This document shows, piece after piece, positions 61,500 through 64,000 of a stretch of DNA of 64,000 bases. Made by a program: the position numbers and the translations under genes. The notes below the pieces were generated by a model. It made no database searches and had not been told where the DNA came from. It worked only from the letters and a program-made list of their open reading frames with translations. The first letter of the stretch is position 1. The number at the start of each line of letters is the position of its first letter. The stretch is taken from assembly GCA_032622095.1 (NCBI GenBank), contig CP136066.1, positions 174,531,164 through 174,595,163 of the forward strand, read 5' to 3'. This DNA comes from Siphonodentalium dalli (taxonomy: Eukaryota > Mollusca > Scaphopoda > Gadilida > Siphonodentaliidae).

Positions 61500-62041
61500 A
61501 GGAGGAACACACCCTTCAAAGCTCAGAGCTATACTGGAATTATATTTCTATTTTTGAAATCTATTAAGTTTGTACACATCGAATTGTTGCTAGCCTAGCA
61601 AAAACGTCCACCCTACACCCCGCGGGGATGTGGTTCTCGACTAAAATCAAATAATTGTTCATCCCGAAGCCAATTAAAGATGTATAGTCCGATTAAGCAC
61701 TCCTCAATTACTATGTATCTGGTTTCTGGGGGTAAACAATATTTGATTCGAGTCGAGCAACCCACCTATCAAAGCTCAGAGTTATTAGATATCGATTTTT
61801 GAAATCTATGATTGTTCACGATTGAGACTTATTAGTGCCCCAGTAAAAAGTCGACGGTATCGGACCAAATTCCGGATGAAGATGGATAACATTGTGATAA
61901 ATAACACGTTTCGTTCAATTTTATACTATAGTTGACAGTGGTTATCATTATTTTTGGGCAATTAATCGATTCTGAGAACTGAAGCGGCATTTCTAAAATA
62001 TGTTGTTGTTGATGGGGACCATCGAATCGGATTGAGTACCT
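61500..62041 (+). mobile_element. D element preceded by an inverted D fragment
   Basis: 61678-62041 is a 364-bp D copy with TTAA at 61674-61677 and 62042-62045. Just left, 61500-61673 contains D interior in an overlapping arrangement (CAAAGCTCAGAG forward, then CCCGAAGCCAA reversed), pointing to an older rearranged copy. Confidence 0.65.
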
Positions 62042-63400
62042 TTAATCAGTATTCTGGTGGTGTTTAATCGGGCAGGGCATCTTCAATTCACCTCCCAATT
62101 TTAGACTGTCAGTGAAACCAGGTGAAATTGTCGGGAAATTCTAACTTATAGCACCCGCTATGTTTGCAAACATTCCAACTGATGATCGTTTCAGTATATA
62201 TGAAAGTTTTAATGAGGGTATAGAAAAACATTTTGAATCTTGACTAGCAGCGATAGTTGTTATATTTTTCTTGGCATGGTAATAATAATGATCGTTGTAT
62301 TTATAGAGCTGATGAATATCTGCGGTATACGTCTTCATGTATAGACATTAGCTCCTATATATCCATCGGGCTCCTCAAATCCAATAGTCCACTCATGGTA
62401 TATAAAGAGCCTTTTTTTGGCTTCGTTGATTATTTACGACGAATATAACCAATTAAGGCTCGTTCCACGTTCATACTTATCTGTCGTATTACTTTAAATT
62501 GCACGTTCTTATGTGGTCTTCGTGAAATATGTTTAAACCATGCATGCATGTGCACGTGAAGTGGGAAATTGGCCTACTGCGTTTTACGTATTTTGTGTTG
62601 AATCGACAATCATATAAACAAATTCATGTTGAAAAGACTATATTATTTTCTTAGCATGTTATGTATATGTTATTTCATGTTCCCTAGTATTATAGAGCTG
62701 CACATAACGCATTCATTGATTCATTCATCTTTAAGGAGGCGCCCCATTAGTGAATTTTCAAAACATCTCAATTTCAATTTTCAAACTATGAATTTGAAGG
62801 AAAAATCATTATCATTTATGACCAATGTATGCTTTTGTACTATAACAACACCTGCTTACCCCCACAATGTGGGAGACATGATCTTATTATGTAAAAAAAA
62901 AACGTTCTACACAAACAGGGAGCCGTATTTCTTTTGAAAGAGAAAGAGACATTGCTTATCGAAATTATGGTTGACATGTGGGCTCGTACAACACTCGTTC
63001 ATGTGAATATACAATTAAATTATGGTGATCAATACATTTTGAAATTACAAATTCTTGGTGCTTTGTTTTGTGCATAATATCTATTTTGGTTGGGCGTTTT
63101 ATTTTGTCAAAGTAGGGGTTAGGTGGGGTTAGTGGCTGGGTGGGGAGGGGTAGTCAGGGTGGGTACACAGATTCGGTGTGTATTATTGTATGTGCATGTA
63201 TAATATCTATGTGACATGGGGCCCAATACAAATATATAATGGGCATGGTGGGCGGGTGGTGCATGGCTACGATGGGGATACGGATTTATGTTCCCTTAAT
63301 TTTGTACATAATATATATCTAGCACGGAGAAAAGGGTGTGAGCGACAATCTCGATCAAGTTGTGAGGTTTGAAAGCATATATATAGTGCCTGTATAATCA

Positions 63401-63826
63401 AATCCAGTCGTAAGTCGTGATTTTTTTTACCCTGTGCCAATGCATTCTCTTATATATGCGAGTCGACCATAGGTCGCCTCGCATATATAAGAGAATGCAT
63501 TGGCCTAACAATTTTTTTATCATTTTTTTAAAATAAATGTTTCTTACAATTTTTAGGACATAAAATAAAAAACATCCATTACCCTGCAGGGAGCCCCACA
63601 CATATATACAAGCATATAGAAGAGTGTCGTCTGCTCATGTTTGTCTGGGGCTCTGTATGGTGAAATTATAAAATTGTTAAAGAATACAAGAAAAAATTCT
63701 TAAAATTGTAAAAAATTGTTAGGCCAATGCATTCTTTTATATATGCGAGGCGACCTATGGTCGACTCGCATATATAAGAGAATGCATTGACACAGGGTAA
63801 AAAAATCCCGACTTACGACTGGATTG
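63401..63826. mobile_element. A-type double hairpin with different outer inverted repeats
   Basis: Two A-type hairpins (63437-63505 and 63721-63789) are enclosed by an unrelated inverted repeat (ATCCAGTCGTAAGTCG at 63402-63417 and its complement at 63810-63825, with slight differences beyond). The spacer contains a further small inverted repeat around GGAGCCCCACACA (about 63587-63655). No TTAA abuts the outer repeats and no target duplication is clear. Confidence 0.65.
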
Positions 63827-63949
63827 TATATGGCAGGTACTGGCTCAGTACCGTTTGGGTATTCATTCTCCAATGTGCGTGAAATAATTCTCATTTCTTA
63901 TAAAAATGGCCATGTATCGATCGGAAAGGCACATTGAGATTCATTCGCG

Positions 63950-64000
63950 ATTTTTTGCCCGTGTCGGGGTTAGAACCCGCGCCAACCTCGTCTATAGTCC
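63950..64000 (-). other. Possible tRNA-like T-arm at window edge
   Basis: On the minus strand, CGGG-TTCTAAC-CCCG forms a T-arm-like stem-loop containing a B-box-like GGTTCTAACCC. The rest of the putative gene or SINE would lie beyond 64000. Confidence 0.25.

Larger units (their letters stand above)
36685..64000. other. Downstream region without a recognised gene
   Basis: Apart from the elements listed separately, the stretches 37040-38990, 39247-39880, 40216-41447, 41611-42083, 42477-43219, 46149-46924, 47871-48514, 48664-49248, 49534-50039, 51841-52390, 53060-53361, 53588-54404, 54841-55356, 57186-58204, 60146-61499, 62046-63400 and 63827-64000 show only short ORFs without family motifs, splice context or codon regularity that I could support. 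Confidence 0.5.

Noticed and set aside
1-64000. CRISPR array, bacterial operon or prophage
   Set aside because: No regular spaced direct repeats, no dense coding, and clear spliceosomal introns exclude a prokaryotic context.

Overview
The window reads as animal nuclear DNA. It is AT-rich and intron-dominated, has GT-AG introns of 11 and 22 kb, and is saturated with short inverted-repeat transposons and decayed non-LTR retrotransposon tails. The two-part repeat near 6.8-7.2 kb, the 'AAGATGGC' repeats near 44-45.5 kb and the 'CGTCCGTC' tract near 45.1 kb look like interspersed repeats I associate with molluscs. A lophotrochozoan, probably a bivalve mollusc, is my best guess; this is pattern memory, not a database result.

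One protein-coding gene is well supported: a plus-strand three-exon RhoU/RhoV-type (Wrch/Chp) small GTPase. Its coding exons are 2101-2293, 13758-13816 and 36193-36684. They join in frame to 247 residues with a complete G domain and a C-terminal Cys-Cys-Phe-Leu tail. Introns 1 (11,464 nt) and 2 (22,376 nt) carry many of the repeats. The 27 kb after the stop codon holds no gene I recognise.

The rest is mostly mobile-element debris. Five TIR families, unrelated in sequence, sit at TTAA: A (two-hairpin, about 390 bp, termini CCC), C (CCC), B (AGR- or degenerate), D (AGG-like) and E (AGG). All four intact A copies keep TTAA on both sides. A TA-flanked mariner-like MITE at 14651-14825 has its empty site preserved in a paralogous segment at about 17076. 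A 3,835-bp element (5988-9822) has identical 25-bp TIRs and an ATGT target duplication but no visible coding capacity. Family F (30.4, 39.0 and 51 kb) repeats the 'TIR, palindrome, spacer, palindrome, TIR' plan of family A with unrelated sequence.

The layout is as follows. From 1 to 2100 lie a partial B element, degenerate A hairpins and the RhoU leader. Intron 1 (2294-13757) holds A1, B2, the 3.8-kb TIR element, a G-run element and B3. Intron 2 (13817-36192) holds the TA MITE, A2, B4 abutting a C copy, a tandemly expanded C copy, a GA microsatellite, degenerate tandem arrays, F1, a D fragment and two head-to-head LINE tails. Downstream of 36684 are F2, a minisatellite, three large palindromes, A3, an 'AAGATGGC' array, E, F3 split by a LINE tail, D copies (one split by a G-run element), A4 and an A-like element with different outer ends at 63.4-63.8 kb.
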